Numbered from the stretch's first letter, positions 18,034 to 28,311 are shown. The stretch is 64,000 nucleotides of DNA from Dyadobacter sp. 676 (GCF_040448675.1 NZ_CP159289.1:1364001-1428000); one strand, 5' to 3'. Notes: generated from the letters alone by a model not told the origin. Translations and numbers: made by a program.

Positions 18034-20515
18034 TCAGTTCTGCTGACCGCCGCCTCCTACAACATCCGTGTTGTTAACCGATTTGGTCTTCTTCTTAGGT
18101 GCATTAAAACTCATTTTCCCGATGGAGTAGCTGAACGTGACCTTGAAATTACGGTTGTAAAGTTGTGTGGCGCCGGTTTGTACGAATTGCGGAGAAGTCA
18201 GGTCCGATGTAAATCGTACGCCCTTCGTGAGGAAGTTCTCCGCACCGAAGCCGACGCTGCCTTTCTTATTAGCGAAATCCTTTTTGAACCCTAGTGAATA
18301 TAGGTAAAAGCCTGTACGCGTTCCCTGCAACTGTATTTCTTTACCGCGATAAAAGCCGAATGCCTGCACTCCCCAGCCGTTCCGCAGTGAAATCTGCGAC
18401 ATCAGGCGGCCGCCGAAATTGAAACCGGAGTTACTGGCCTCCACCGAAGTGCCATCCAGGCCGGTCGTCTGGCCTTCCAGATAAGAATGCAGGATATCGA
18501 TGCTTCCGTTCAATGTCCATTTCGGCGTGAGATAAACATTCGCGAACACGTTGGCGCCATATGCCCGTTGTTTGCCGATATTCTCGTAAGTCGTTACGAT
18601 CGCTCCCTGCAGAGTATCCACCGCCATTCTCACCTGTGTGATCGAGTTGTTGGTCTGACGGGCGAAAACGGACGCATTAACGTAGGTCTTCCTGATATTG
18701 GTGCTCAGCCCCAATTCAAAATTGTCGGTCAGTTCGGGGCTCAATGCCGGGTTACCGGTGCTGATGCTCTGCGGATTCGAAAGATTGACATTCGGGTTGA
18801 GTTGCTGAATGCCCGGCCGCTGAATACGCCGGTTATAGGCGGCTTTCAGGGTGGTACTGCCCGAAAGCGCTTTCGACACATTGATGCTCGGTACCAGGTT
18901 TCCGTAGTCGGGGATATCGATCACTTTCCGGTCGCCCATATCAGCGGTAATTCCGGTGTATTCGTACCGCGTTCCCAGTTTGAACGTGTACTTGTTTTTG
19001 GTAGAAAGTGTGTAGGAAACATAGCCAGCCGCCACATTCTGTTTATAATTCAAAACACCCGAGGGATTGGTCGTACTCAATGCAAACTCGCCCGACTCTC
19101 CCGCGGTAAAATATTTGTAATCGCTATCCACGGTCCTGAAAATACCCTTCGCGCCGAATTCCAGCATCTGGTTCTTGCCCAGGGGTGTCTGGTAATCGGT
19201 TTGCAGTGTCAGTTCCGAGTTCTCGTTTTTGTTTTCGTTTTTCAATTTGCTGCCCACCGCGCCCGATTCGTTGAGCATGTCGGTGTTAAAGTTGTTCGTC
19301 AGACCGGTGCGGCTGTACAAAGTCGAAATACTCCACTCCTGCTGCGGTTTGAATGTGCGGATATAATCGATATTGAAATCCACCGTTCCCGAAAGGTCCT
19401 TGCGATTGACCTTGCGCAATGAGTTGTTGCTTAGAACGCCGTTTTCGTATTGGTTGATTGTAAGGTCCTGTTTCTGGATAAAATTCCGTGTCCCGTAACG
19501 CAGGCCCGCCGACAGCGCCTGATTTTTCCCCAGGTCGTAATCCCAGCCCAGCGAATAATGCCCGAACAAGCCACGATCTTTTGCCGTTGAACTCTGATTG
19601 GTCAGAAAAGCGCTGCCGCCGGAGTAGGTCGTCTGGTCGAGCACCGAAGTCGCCTTGTTATAAAATGCCCGTCCGAAACCGCCAAGCGTAAAACCCATCT
19701 TGCCTTTGCGGTAACTTCCGTTCAAGCCCAGGTTGGAGCCGCGGTTACCGACGCCGGAATCGATATTGAGTGTCAATCCCTTGCAGGTTATTCTTTTTGG
19801 TAATGATATTGATGATCCCTCCCGAACCTTCGGCATCATATTTGGCCGATGGCGACGTAATTACTTCCACGGATTTGATCATATCCGCCGGAATCTGCTT
19901 CAATGCGTCGGCAACATTACTGGCAATGATCGTCGAAGGCTTGTTGTTGACCAAAACCCGGATATTCGAACTTCCGCGCAGCGAAACGTTTCCGTCCAGG
20001 TCTACCGAAAGCATCGGTACTTTGCGCAAAAGGTCTGACGCATCGCCGCCTTTGGAAGTAATGTCCTTTTCCGCATTAAAAACCATCCGGTCCACTTTCT
20101 CCTCGATCATCGACTTTTCCCCGGTAATGGTTACCTCCTGCAAATTCTGCACGTTCGCCGCCAGCCTGACCGCGCCTACCTCCACATCCTTCCCATTCAC
20201 GACCGTTATATTTACCGCTTTGTCTTTGTAGCCGATAAACGAGAACATCAGGCGGTAAGTCCCCGGCGCGACCTTCGAAATCGCAAACTTCCCATTCTCA
20301 TCCGCCGTGGTGCCGTCGACCGTCTTGTTCTCGGCGACATTGAATAATGCAATACTGGCAAACTCCACGCCTTTCGCAATTGCTGAATCAAGTACAATTC
20401 CTGAAATCCTCGAATTGCCCTGCGCAGGCGCCTGCGCGAAAGATCGATTGACCGAAATGGCCAGAAAGAAGGTTAAAACAAATAATCTGACGGTTGATAA
20501 CAACGGGTTGTTCAT
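18034..20515 (-). CDS. TonB-dependent outer-membrane receptor (frameshifted)
   Basis: An outer-membrane transporter of about 826 residues driven by TonB. The start at 20515 (MNNPLLSTVRLF) gives a signal peptide ending SFAQ. A carboxypeptidase-like regulatory domain follows (SRISGIVLDSAIAKGVEFAS). The plug domain contains VTITGEKSMIEEKVDRMVF and SPSAKYDAEGSGGIINIITK. The barrel fills the rest and ends with NRNFKVTFSYSIGKMSF. The frame shifts near 19778; one base removed at the GGG there joins NNLQG to LTLNIDSGVGNRG. The architecture fits the outer membrane beta-barrel group without SusD partner. No substrate-specific neighbour is visible. Confidence 0.85.
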
Positions 20516-20833
20516 GGTTTTGTTGGTTAAATCAGGAGGGCGCATTCGTCACTTTCCTACTTAAATACAATTCTCGACACAAAGGAAAAATATACTTTAC
20601 AGTTATTATTTGATAATAGATGGCCTCCCCGATTTCATCGGCGAATCGGCATTTTCCGGATATCAATCCGAAAACCGGCTCGGCCCTCGAACCTGCTGTA
20701 TGTGCTGGTACAATTTTGTTGAAGAAGGCAGACAATACCGGAAAAATGCGGATTACTACCCTATTTGTCATTACTTTGGGATATCAAACGCCAACTAACA
20801 CGGCCCGATACGCGCCGACATACTCTTCCGTTC
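20516..20833. other. Divergent intergenic region, no gene seen
   Basis: These 318 bases separate the TonB-dependent receptor from the membrane-protein gene on the plus strand. I see no supported gene, RNA or strong hairpin; both promoters should lie here. Confidence 0.5.
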
Positions 20834-21568
20834 ATGAATGACATCGTCATAGATTTTAGTAAAGTTCACCAGATAAAGCTATTCGGAATCACGGTCATGG
20901 AACCGTCGACGGTGCTCACGAGCCTCGTGATGACGGCCGTGTGCATCTACGCCTTCTTCCACCTGAACAAACTGGGGCGGGCACATCGTATGTACAAGCA
21001 GATCCAGTACTTCTTCCTCTTTATGGCCATTGCAACCGCTATTGGCGGTGTATTGGGGCACGGCTTTCTGTACCTCACGGGCATGCGGGGCAAAATTCCG
21101 GGATGGTTTGCGAGCATGATTGCGGTAGCATTGTTCGAGCGGGCGGCGATCTGGCACATCAAGCCGCTGCTCCATCACAGGAACGGGCTGATCCTCGGCT
21201 GGCTAAACTATGTGGAACTCGTTATTTTCTTTGCCCTGACCTTCATTACGCTCGATTTCCGCATCGTCGAGATACACGCATTTTACGGATTGTTCCTGAT
21301 GCTCTTCATGATCGAGATTTATGTTTACAAAAAGAAAAAAGATCCGGGAAGCAAAAACATTTTTATCGCGACTTTAATGGGCGCCGTCGCGGCGGGCTTC
21401 CATGCCCTGAAATTCAGCTTTGGTCCGTGGTTCAATTATAACGACATTGCTCACATCCCGATGTCGCTATCGATCTGGTTCTACTATCAGGGGGCGCGGC
21501 ATATGACGTACTATGGCAAGGAGATGATCGTGCCGGAAGAAGTTATAGCCGAAGAAGGGGATGCGTAA
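20834..21568 (+). CDS. Multi-pass membrane protein with conserved His residues
   Basis: The ATG at 20834 gives a 244-residue protein with about seven hydrophobic segments, e.g. VLTSLVMTAVCIYAFF, FFLFMAIATAIGGVLGH, LVIFFALTFITLDF and FIATLMGAVAAGFHAL. Histidines and an acidic residue lie at segment ends: GHGFLYLTG, ERAAIWHIKPLLHH, EIHAFYGLF, and WFNYNDIAHIPMSLSIWFYY. This spacing is reminiscent of the CREST superfamily of membrane hydrolases (alkaline ceramidase, PAQR), but the match is weak and could be chance. The C-terminus is acidic and cytoplasmic. No operon partner. A terminator follows. Confidence 0.6.
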   Translation: MNDIVIDFSKVHQIKLFGITVMEPSTVLTSLVMTAVCIYAFFHLNKLGRAHRMYKQIQYFFLFMAIATAIGGVLGHGFLYLTGMRGKIPGWFASMIAVALFERAAIWHIKPLLHHRNGLILGWLNYVELVIFFALTFITLDFRIVEIHAFYGLFLMLFMIEIYVYKKKKDPGSKNIFIATLMGAVAAGFHALKFSFGPWFNYNDIAHIPMSLSIWFYYQGARHMTYYGKEMIVPEEVIAEEGDA

Positions 21569-21632
21569 CCGGTGCATTCAGCTTGCGAAAGGTTGCGGTT
21601 ATCAAGCGAGAACAAACGAAAGCTTCAAATAA

Positions 21633-21667
21633 AAAAGCGGATGCCCGTTACAGGACATCCGCTTTTC
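21633..21667. terminator. Bidirectional terminator
   Basis: AAAAGCGGATG pairs with CATCCGCTTTT, with further near-pairing inside. It lies between the membrane-protein gene and the convergent peroxiredoxin gene. Confidence 0.75.
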
Positions 21668-21720
21668 ATTGATTGCTGGTCCATGGCCGATAGCTGATCG
21701 CGCCCGAACTTCGTGGTGCC

Positions 21721-22356
21721 TTACTTGTTCGGCTGTGGCGTGTAGCGCAGGTATGGCTTCACGATATTCAAACCTTTTGTAAACTTCTTCTGCGCGTCTT
21801 CGGTGCTCACCGCCGGAACCACGATCACGTCCTCGCCGTCTTTCCAGTCGGCAGGGGTTGCTACGGAGTAATTCGCGGTGAGTTGCAGCGAATCCACCAC
21901 GCGGAGGATTTCGTTAAAGTTGCGCCCCGTTGAAGCAGGATAGGTCAGCGTCAGCTTGATCTTCTTGTCGGGACCAATCACAAATACCGAACGAACAGTC
22001 GCTTTTTCGCTGGCATTCGGGTGGATCATATCATACAATTGTGCCACCTTGCGATCTTCGTCGGCGATGATCGGGAAGTTGACTTCGGTGCTGTTCACCT
22101 CGTTAATGTCGGGGATCCAGCGGTTGTGCGAATCCAGATCATCCACACTCACGGCGAGTACTTTCACGTTGCGTTTCTCAAACTCACCTTTCAAAAGGGC
22201 CGTTTTACCCAGCTCGGTTGTACAAACGGGAGTAAAGTCAGCGGGGTGAGAGAATAGCAAGCCCCAGCTGTCACCCAGCCATTCGTGGAATTTAATGGGC
22301 CCCTGCGTGGTATTTGCTTCAAAATCCGGTGCGATATCTCCTAATCGAAGTGACAT
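21721..22356 (-). CDS. 1-Cys peroxiredoxin (Prx6 type)
   Basis: Prx6-type enzymes reduce hydrogen peroxide and organic peroxides in the cytoplasm. The start at 22356 (MSLRLGDIAPDFEANTTQG) matches the family; a longer frame begins nine residues earlier. The peroxidatic site is HPADFTPVCTTELG near residue 45, with the typical Thr and Arg environment. The resolving Cys of 2-Cys enzymes is not seen. The extended C-terminal domain (residues about 165-211, NYSVATPADWKDGEDVIVVP) is the Prx6 hallmark. The length of 211 residues is normal. It is a single gene. Confidence 0.93.
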   Translation of the reverse strand: MSLRLGDIAPDFEANTTQGPIKFHEWLGDSWGLLFSHPADFTPVCTTELGKTALLKGEFEKRNVKVLAVSVDDLDSHNRWIPDINEVNSTEVNFPIIADEDRKVAQLYDMIHPNASEKATVRSVFVIGPDKKIKLTLTYPASTGRNFNEILRVVDSLQLTANYSVATPADWKDGEDVIVVPAVSTEDAQKKFTKGLNIVKPYLRYTPQPNK

Positions 22357-22656
22357 AATGGTGAAGGTTAAAGAATGAAACATTAATCTACTAACATTGT
22401 AGAGTAGAACACAAAATTAAGTAAATAGTTTCATTAACACCGAATTCTTGTATTAATAAATCAGGCAGAAAAATAGCTTACCAGATCCTCCTTATACCCT
22501 GATAATGTTCCGTTTAACCAATTTTAACCGCTTTTTAAGGCTTGTTTAATTGCGTTTTAATCGCTGCTAGGCTCTTTTGAAAACGAAAACCGGGGCCACC
22601 CACGCGGTGTCTGCGGCGATCAGGTCAAATCTTTATCAACATAATCGGCCTCAGCC

Positions 22657-24186
22657 ATGACAGCCCGGATACGCGCTTTCGATGAACAAACGGCATTGCA
22701 AGAAGTGAAGTGTTTCCTACCAACGTGGCCTTCGACCGCTTCACCGGCCGGCGCGAATCCGTTGAAGGCATTTCAGAGCTTTGGTTTTCATGAAGCGCTC
22801 CGCCAGGCGAGGGAAATCCTGGGCTTGCATACCACGCTTTCCCTGGACGAATACCGTTCGTTTTACAATTCCAAAAAAGTAAGACCGGAAATCCTCGAAA
22901 AGGTGGTGCAGGAAAAGAAGGGGGCGGCCAAAACCTTCGAATGGCAGGATAAGGCATTGATGAAGAAGTATCCCATCTCCGGTCCGCCGCGGAGGGGGCA
23001 ATTGAGGGCAAACTGGAAAAAACAATATAAAATCGATCTCGATGAGGCAGTGCATCCGAAGCTGTTCCGCATCCTGGGCCGTTATGTGGACCAGGGCCTG
23101 GCCGACTGGATGTTCCCCGTACGCGGGCAAGGCCTGCTCGACTCCCTGCGCGAAATGGAGTCGAACAGCTACGTGAGCGTATTCAGGACATCCCGTGCGC
23201 GGGACCTGCTGGTTCGCACAAATCCGTCTATTACCGGGTTGCTCGGCATGATCGTGGGAGAAGAAACGCTCTTTCGGCAGTATCTATTCGATCAGCAATT
23301 CGCACACCTGGGATGGTCGGCGCTGATCTGCGAAATAGAAAAGGGCAATGCCCTTCCCGGAAGGCGGACAGCCTCTCTGCACGACGTGGCGGTTTTTGAA
23401 CTGTTGCTCGAAATAGACGAGCTCGACTACCGGACCGACGGGCGGTGGCTACCTCTGTCGGTCATGCTGGCCGAGCGCCCGCCCGCATTGTTTGACGATG
23501 TGCCCGCCACCGAAAAGGACGAGATCCTTGAAATCTGGCAGGAGGCAGTTGAGTGGAGCTGTTATGACGCCGTCCTTACCGCGTTGAACGACGAGAATGG
23601 ACGTGAACGCGCACCGGCTTACTTACCAGGTCATGAGAAAAGTAATGCAGGTCCAGATACGGTTTGTATTATAGGCGGAAGTTGGCTGGCGGAACGCGTT
23701 TCCACCGCCTGCCGCGCATCGCTGAAAACGTATGACTTCGCGACCGACCCGCATGGCAACACATTGGAAAAACTTCTTGGAAGGGTGCTATCCGCCGATG
23801 CCCCGGCAAGCCTCGGGCGCTTTTTCTCCCGGACGGGACTGACGGGAACCGATGGATTCGACATCCCAACGGACGATGTAATCGGGCTCGTGGCCACCGC
23901 CGGGAATGCTCCGGGCGATCTCCGGATCGGTTTACATTCGCCGGCAAAAGCGGATGTTCTTCCCGTTCGTCTATTGTGCGTGGTGGAGCAATGCCCCGAA
24001 ATAGTGCTGAATGTGATCGTGCGTTCCCGGGCAATGCACGAATGGTTCGCCAACGAATGGATTCACCTGGTGGTCGTCGATCCGGGCTCGGGTGAGCTGC
24101 GTATTTTGAAAAACGGGAAGATGACTGCGTACAAACAGGATCGCCGGGCGACAGGCCGACGGTTAGTCGAAAATGCCGTCCATTAA
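22657..24186 (+). CDS. Short DabA-like (DUF2309) protein lacking zinc site
   Basis: DabA is the carbonic-anhydrase-like subunit of the DAB inorganic-carbon transporter and is usually about 800-1000 residues. This intact frame has 509. Residues 1-320 follow the family: ANPLKAFQSFGFHEALRQA, RYVDQGLADWMFP, then QQFAHLGWSALICEIE. The C-terminal domain is also present (DLRIGLHSPAKAD; LPVRLLCVVEQCPE; NEWIHLVVVDPGSG). Between them the catalytic block is missing. Where the family has FCIDVRSE, this protein reads VCIIGGSW (Cys337 kept, Asp replaced by Ile339), and the later His/Cys ligand region is absent. The next gene is a short DabB-like protein. Loss of the zinc site argues against normal carbonic-anhydrase chemistry. 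Confidence 0.75.
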   Translation: MTARIRAFDEQTALQEVKCFLPTWPSTASPAGANPLKAFQSFGFHEALRQAREILGLHTTLSLDEYRSFYNSKKVRPEILEKVVQEKKGAAKTFEWQDKALMKKYPISGPPRRGQLRANWKKQYKIDLDEAVHPKLFRILGRYVDQGLADWMFPVRGQGLLDSLREMESNSYVSVFRTSRARDLLVRTNPSITGLLGMIVGEETLFRQYLFDQQFAHLGWSALICEIEKGNALPGRRTASLHDVAVFELLLEIDELDYRTDGRWLPLSVMLAERPPALFDDVPATEKDEILEIWQEAVEWSCYDAVLTALNDENGRERAPAYLPGHEKSNAGPDTVCIIGGSWLAERVSTACRASLKTYDFATDPHGNTLEKLLGRVLSADAPASLGRFFSRTGLTGTDGFDIPTDDVIGLVATAGNAPGDLRIGLHSPAKADVLPVRLLCVVEQCPEIVLNVIVRSRAMHEWFANEWIHLVVVDPGSGELRILKNGKMTAYKQDRRATGRRLVENAVH

Positions 24187-24266
24187 ATATTCGCTATCGG
24201 TGGCCGGTGGTTGGTGAAGCCGCATTGCCGATTGATATCGGTTGCCGATAGCTTTTTTGCATTGAT

Positions 24267-25200
24267 ATGTTTTGGAATGATTTCCATTTTGACAGTTTAA
24301 CCGCTGCCTATCTGACGGTCGGGCTCCTGATAATGCTCCTCGCCGCATGGTATGGCCGCAAAACAATGGATGGCAGGCAATGGCCAAAATTCGGTTACGC
24401 TGTAATGCTTTTTTGTATTGGTTACTGCCTTACCATCCTGTCGGGCAGCACGAAAGCGCTGGTGATTGGTTGGGAACTGATGGGCATAGCTTCGTTTCTA
24501 TGTATGATCCCGCACAGAAACCTGGCAACAGGCAATTCGGCGAAAGCCTTCTTTATATATCGCCTGGGTGATGTGGGCTTGCTCCTTGCCATGTGGGCAA
24601 GCCACCACCTGTGGCGGGAAAATACCGCACTGATCTCGTTCCTGCTGCTGGCGACGGCCTCGGCGCAGTCGTCGCAGTTGCCATTGTCGTCATGGCTGCC
24701 ACAGGCCATGGACGCGTCTTCCGCGGCGGGTGCCATGCTACTCGCTGCGCTGGTTGTTCAAATGGGCGTATTTCTCCTTTTACGCAGTATGCCGCTTTGG
24801 GAGCATCAGTTATCTGTACGCATCCTGATCGCATCGCTCGGAACAGCGACGGCGGCTTTGGCAACCGGCTTCGCACGGGTCGAACCGTCCATGAAACGGC
24901 GTATCGCTTTTGCTTCGATGGCACAGGTAGGACTCATTTTTATCGAAGTAGCGGCTGGTTTTAAAGAGATAGCGATGGCCCATGTCGGGGGGAAACGCAC
25001 TGCTGAGAGCCTACCAGCTGATAATATCGCGCGGCCTGACCAGTATCGGCATCCGGAAACACAATGCTATAAGCTGGACCGAAACCTGGGAAGACCGCCT
25101 TCCTAAAAGGCTGCAATACACACTCTACGTACTGTATATAAAGGAATGGGGGGGTCTACACGCGCTTGTCCCGATACCTAAAATCCTGATATTGATATGA
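24267..25200 (+). CDS. Short DabB/NuoL-like proton-channel protein (frameshifted)
   Basis: DabB and NuoL are proton-conducting membrane subunits. This protein has about 310 residues, against about 500-600 in the family. It starts at the conserved region FHFDSLTAAYLTVGLLIMLL, with LVIGWELMGIASFLCM, AFFIYRLGDVGLLLA and the core AQSSQLPLSSWLPQAMDASS followed by GAMLLAALVVQMGVFLLLR. MKRRIAFASMAQVGLIF follows. The frame shifts at G6 (24987-24992). One G fewer gives HVGGNALLRAYQLI, matching the channel's later helix, and the gene ends at 25200. The first two helices and the C-terminal third are absent. It follows the DabA-like gene by 80 nt. Confidence 0.7.
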
Positions 25201-25276
25201 CTAACCCGCTATTCCGCTGCGGTAATCCGATAATCGAGTTTCATAATTATAGTTAACCTGTTCGTTTAAGTTTCGG

Positions 25277-25308
25277 AAACCATCTCATGTTTAAAATGAG
25301 ATGGTTTT
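25277..25308 (+). terminator. Intrinsic terminator
   Basis: A 12-bp stem (AAACCATCTCAT / ATGAGATGGTTT) with an 8-nt loop and a T-run. It closes the Dab-like pair before the desulfurase operon. Confidence 0.85.
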
Positions 25309-25371
25309 TTGTTTAATTTGAACTAACCCTGCACATTTTGCTTTTTTGAAATAAAAAACCGGCCTGTACCC

Positions 25372-26549
25372 TTGAAGCTGCCCGTCTATTTGGATAATAA
25401 TGCAACCACCCCTGTCGATCCGCGGGTTTTACAGGAAATGCTCCCGTATTTCACAGAGCGGTTCGGGAATGCGGCCAGCCGTACGCACGCTTATGGCTGG
25501 GAGGCGGAAGAGTCGGTCGACATTGCCCGCGAGCAGATCGCCAGTCTCATAGGCGCGCACCCGCAGGAGATCGTGTTTACCTCCGGCGCAACCGAGGCTG
25601 TGAACCTGGCAATCAAAGGTGTTTTTGAAAATTCGGAGCGGGAGAAAAAACACATTGTCACCGTTTGTACGGAACACAAAGCGGTGCTCGATACCTGTAA
25701 GCATATCGAACGCCTTGGCGGCTCGGTAACCTACCTGCCGGTGAATGCGAATGGCCTTATTGACCTTACCGACCTTGAAAATGCCGTTACACCCGATACG
25801 ATTCTTATTTCGGTCATGTATGCCAACAATGAAACGGGGGTGATACAACCGATGCGGGAAATTGCCTCGATTGCCCGGAAACATCACATTCCATGTATGT
25901 CGGACGGCACGCAGGCGGTGGGCAAGATCCCGGTGGATGTCCAGAATGACGGCATCGACCTTCTTGCTTTAAGCGCGCATAAAATTTATGGTCCCAAAGG
26001 TGTGGGAGCCTTGTATGTGCGCAAAAAAATCCCGCTGTCGCGCTTACCGCGCAGATCGACGGCGGGGGGCACGAACGCAATATGCGAAGCGGCACGCTGA
26101 ATGTCCCCGGTATCGTGGGCCTGGGACGGGCCTGTGAAATCGCCGGGGCCGAAATGGCCCGTGAAAGCAAACGGCTCACCGCGCTCCGTAATGCATTCGA
26201 AGTGGAACTGCTCGTATTGCAAGACATTGAAATCAATGCGGAGGACGCCCGCCGGTTACCGCATTGCACGAATATCTCGTTCGGGCAGGTGGATGGCGAG
26301 AAGCTGATATTCGAAGCGGGTTCCGATCTGGCGTTTTCCCGCAGTTCGGCGTGCACCTCGGCAACGCTGGAACCCAGTTACGTATTAAAAGCCATGGGTT
26401 TTTCAGACGAACGCATCCATAACTCATTCCGGTTCAGCTTTGGGAGGTTCTCTACCGAAGAACACGTAAACCACGCGGTTTCCGTTATTTCCAGGATCGT
26501 AAAACAACATCGCCATGAAAGAAATCACGGACATCATCCGGTCGTATGA
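25372..26549 (+). CDS. Cysteine desulfurase, NifS/IscS type (frameshifted)
   Basis: This PLP enzyme takes sulfur from cysteine and passes it on as a persulfide. The restored protein has about 392 residues. It starts (TTG) with VYLDNNATTPVDP; the PLP lysine lies in SAHKIYGPKG; the active Cys is in SRSSACTSATLEPS. The frame shifts at the A7 run (26023-26029). One more A yields RKKNPAVALTAQIDGGGHER, the normal family sequence. It overlaps the XdhC gene by 35 nt. In Rhodobacter a NifS4 desulfurase supplies XdhC-bound molybdenum cofactor with its sulfur, so this operon position suggests cofactor sulfuration rather than general Fe-S assembly. Confidence 0.85.
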
Positions 26550-27705
26550 GCAGGCACTGACCTCGGGCAAACGCATGGCGCTCGCGACGGTCGTGCATGT
26601 GGACGGCTCCTCTTACAGGCGCCCCGGCGCTCGTATGCTCGTCACGGACGACGGCCAGCTCACAGGCGCCATCAGCGGCGGCTGCCTCGAAGGGGACGCA
26701 CTGCGCAAAGCATTACTGGCGATTTCCCAACAAAAAAACAAGCTCGTAACTTACGATACCACCGACGAAAACGATACCACGCTGGGTGTCCAGCTGGGTT
26801 GCAACGGAGTCGTACATATTCTTTTTGAACCCATTAAAACAGACGACCCCGAAAACCCGGTGGAATTGCTGAAAAAAGTTGCGGCCAAACGACAGAATGC
26901 GGTACTGGTAACCTTATTCTCCCTGCAATCACGCACGGGAGCGCAGCCTGGCACATGTTTCCTGCATTTACAGGCCGACGACCGGGCCATCTGCAATTGT
27001 ACCCCGGAAATGTACGATCAACTGCTTTCGGAAACCCGGGCCGCCTACCAGCGTGGCGACTCGTTTTTCAAAGCATTCGGCCGGTCGCTTACCGGTTTCG
27101 TGGAGTATTTCAATACACCACCATCGCTGGTCATCGCGGGAGCCGGCAACGACACCATTCCCCTAACTGAAATGGCCAGCGTGCTGGGCTGGGAAATAAC
27201 CGTTGTCGACGGCCGTACGGGACATGCCACACGGCAGCGATTTCCAAAAGCGGGCAAAGTGCTGGTAGCGCGGGCGGAAGACGTATTAAAACACATTCCT
27301 ATCGACGAGCGGACATTTGTGCTGCTGATGACCCATAATTACAACTACGACCTGGCATTACTCAAACAGCTGCTTACGGTCGACGCCTGCCGGTATGTGG
27401 GTGCATTGGGCCCGAAGAAAAAGCTCGAACGTATGTATTCCGAACTGGAAAGCGGAGGAATGTTGATTACAGACAAGCAAAAAACAAAAGTTTACGGCCC
27501 GGTAGGATTGGATATCGGTGCGGAAACCTCCGAAGAAATCGCATTATCGGTACTTGCCGAGATCAAGGCTGTGTTAGGCAGGCGGGCCGGGCTTTCGCTT
27601 CGGGAAAAGCTGGAACCGATCCATAGCCGGTCGGACCAGCGCGTGGATTACACCCGTGACGAGAAAGAGGAGTTCCTCTGCGCCATACAAACAACCACAC
27701 CCTGA
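26515..27705 (+). CDS. XdhC/CoxI family protein
   Basis: XdhC proteins bind molybdenum cofactor, protect it during sulfuration, and insert it into xanthine dehydrogenase-type enzymes. This 396-residue protein has the N-terminal XdhC_CoxI domain (VVHVDGSSYRRPGARMLV; GAISGGCLEGDALRKAL; YDTTDENDTTLGVQLGCNG) and a C-terminal Rossmann-like domain (LVIAGAGNDTIPLTEMASVL; FVLLMTHNYNYD; YVGALGPKKK). The start overlaps the desulfurase end, and the MocA-like gene follows 6 nt after the stop. Together the three look like a maturation operon for a molybdenum hydroxylase whose structural genes are not in the window. Confidence 0.9.
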   Translation: MKEITDIIRSYEQALTSGKRMALATVVHVDGSSYRRPGARMLVTDDGQLTGAISGGCLEGDALRKALLAISQQKNKLVTYDTTDENDTTLGVQLGCNGVVHILFEPIKTDDPENPVELLKKVAAKRQNAVLVTLFSLQSRTGAQPGTCFLHLQADDRAICNCTPEMYDQLLSETRAAYQRGDSFFKAFGRSLTGFVEYFNTPPSLVIAGAGNDTIPLTEMASVLGWEITVVDGRTGHATRQRFPKAGKVLVARAEDVLKHIPIDERTFVLLMTHNYNYDLALLKQLLTVDACRYVGALGPKKKLERMYSELESGGMLITDKQKTKVYGPVGLDIGAETSEEIALSVLAEIKAVLGRRAGLSLREKLEPIHSRSDQRVDYTRDEKEEFLCAIQTTTP

Positions 27706-27711
27706 CCGCCC

Positions 27712-28311
27712 ATGGTGCACGACGAATATGGCATCGTAATCCTGGCTGCGGGCAATTCGTCCCGGCTCGGAGAACCCAAGCAATTGTTGCAATTTAATGG
27801 CAAAAGCCTGATCCGGCACATCGCGGAGGCCGCGCTGGACGTTGTCGGGGGAAATACGATCGTCGTTACGGGTGCTAATACCACGTTAATCGAAACGGAG
27901 CTGGAAGACCTGCGGTGCCAATGTGCATACAATCCCGACTGGCAGGAGGGAATGTCGGCTTCCATTAAAACCGGCATTCATGCATTGGAATCGCGTGATC
28001 TGCAAATAAAAGGCTGCATCCTGGCGGTGAGCGACCAGCCATTTGTATCCGCCGAAGTTTTCAATGCATTAATTCACGCGTTTGAAACAACCGGAAAACC
28101 CATCGTCCCCTCGAAATACAGCGACTCGTTAGGCACTCCCGCCTTTTTTGCCGCCTCCTACTTCCCTGCCCTGCGCCAACTTACCGGTGCCGAAGGTGCC
28201 AAAAAGCTGTTCAATCGCTACACTGACGACGTTTCTGCCTATGCGTTTCCAAAAGGTAGCATCGACATCGACACCCAGGAAGATTATAAGCGGCTGATAT
28301 CCGGCATTTAA
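27712..28311 (+). CDS. MocA-like molybdenum cofactor nucleotidyltransferase
   Basis: A 199-residue protein of the MobA-like NTP transferase family; members such as MocA add CMP to molybdopterin to make the dinucleotide cofactor used by xanthine dehydrogenases. The nucleotide-binding start is VILAAGNSSRLGEPKQLLQF. The acidic metal site is in LAVSDQPFVS. The end GSIDIDTQEDYKRL matches the family. It lies 6 nt after XdhC, so MCD formation and sulfuration are encoded together. The choice of CTP over GTP cannot be read with certainty here. Confidence 0.85.
   Translation: MVHDEYGIVILAAGNSSRLGEPKQLLQFNGKSLIRHIAEAALDVVGGNTIVVTGANTTLIETELEDLRCQCAYNPDWQEGMSASIKTGIHALESRDLQIKGCILAVSDQPFVSAEVFNALIHAFETTGKPIVPSKYSDSLGTPAFFAASYFPALRQLTGAEGAKKLFNRYTDDVSAYAFPKGSIDIDTQEDYKRLISGI

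Noticed and set aside
18487..19422. A 311-codon plus-strand frame
   Set aside because: Antisense to the TonB-dependent receptor barrel; no motifs.
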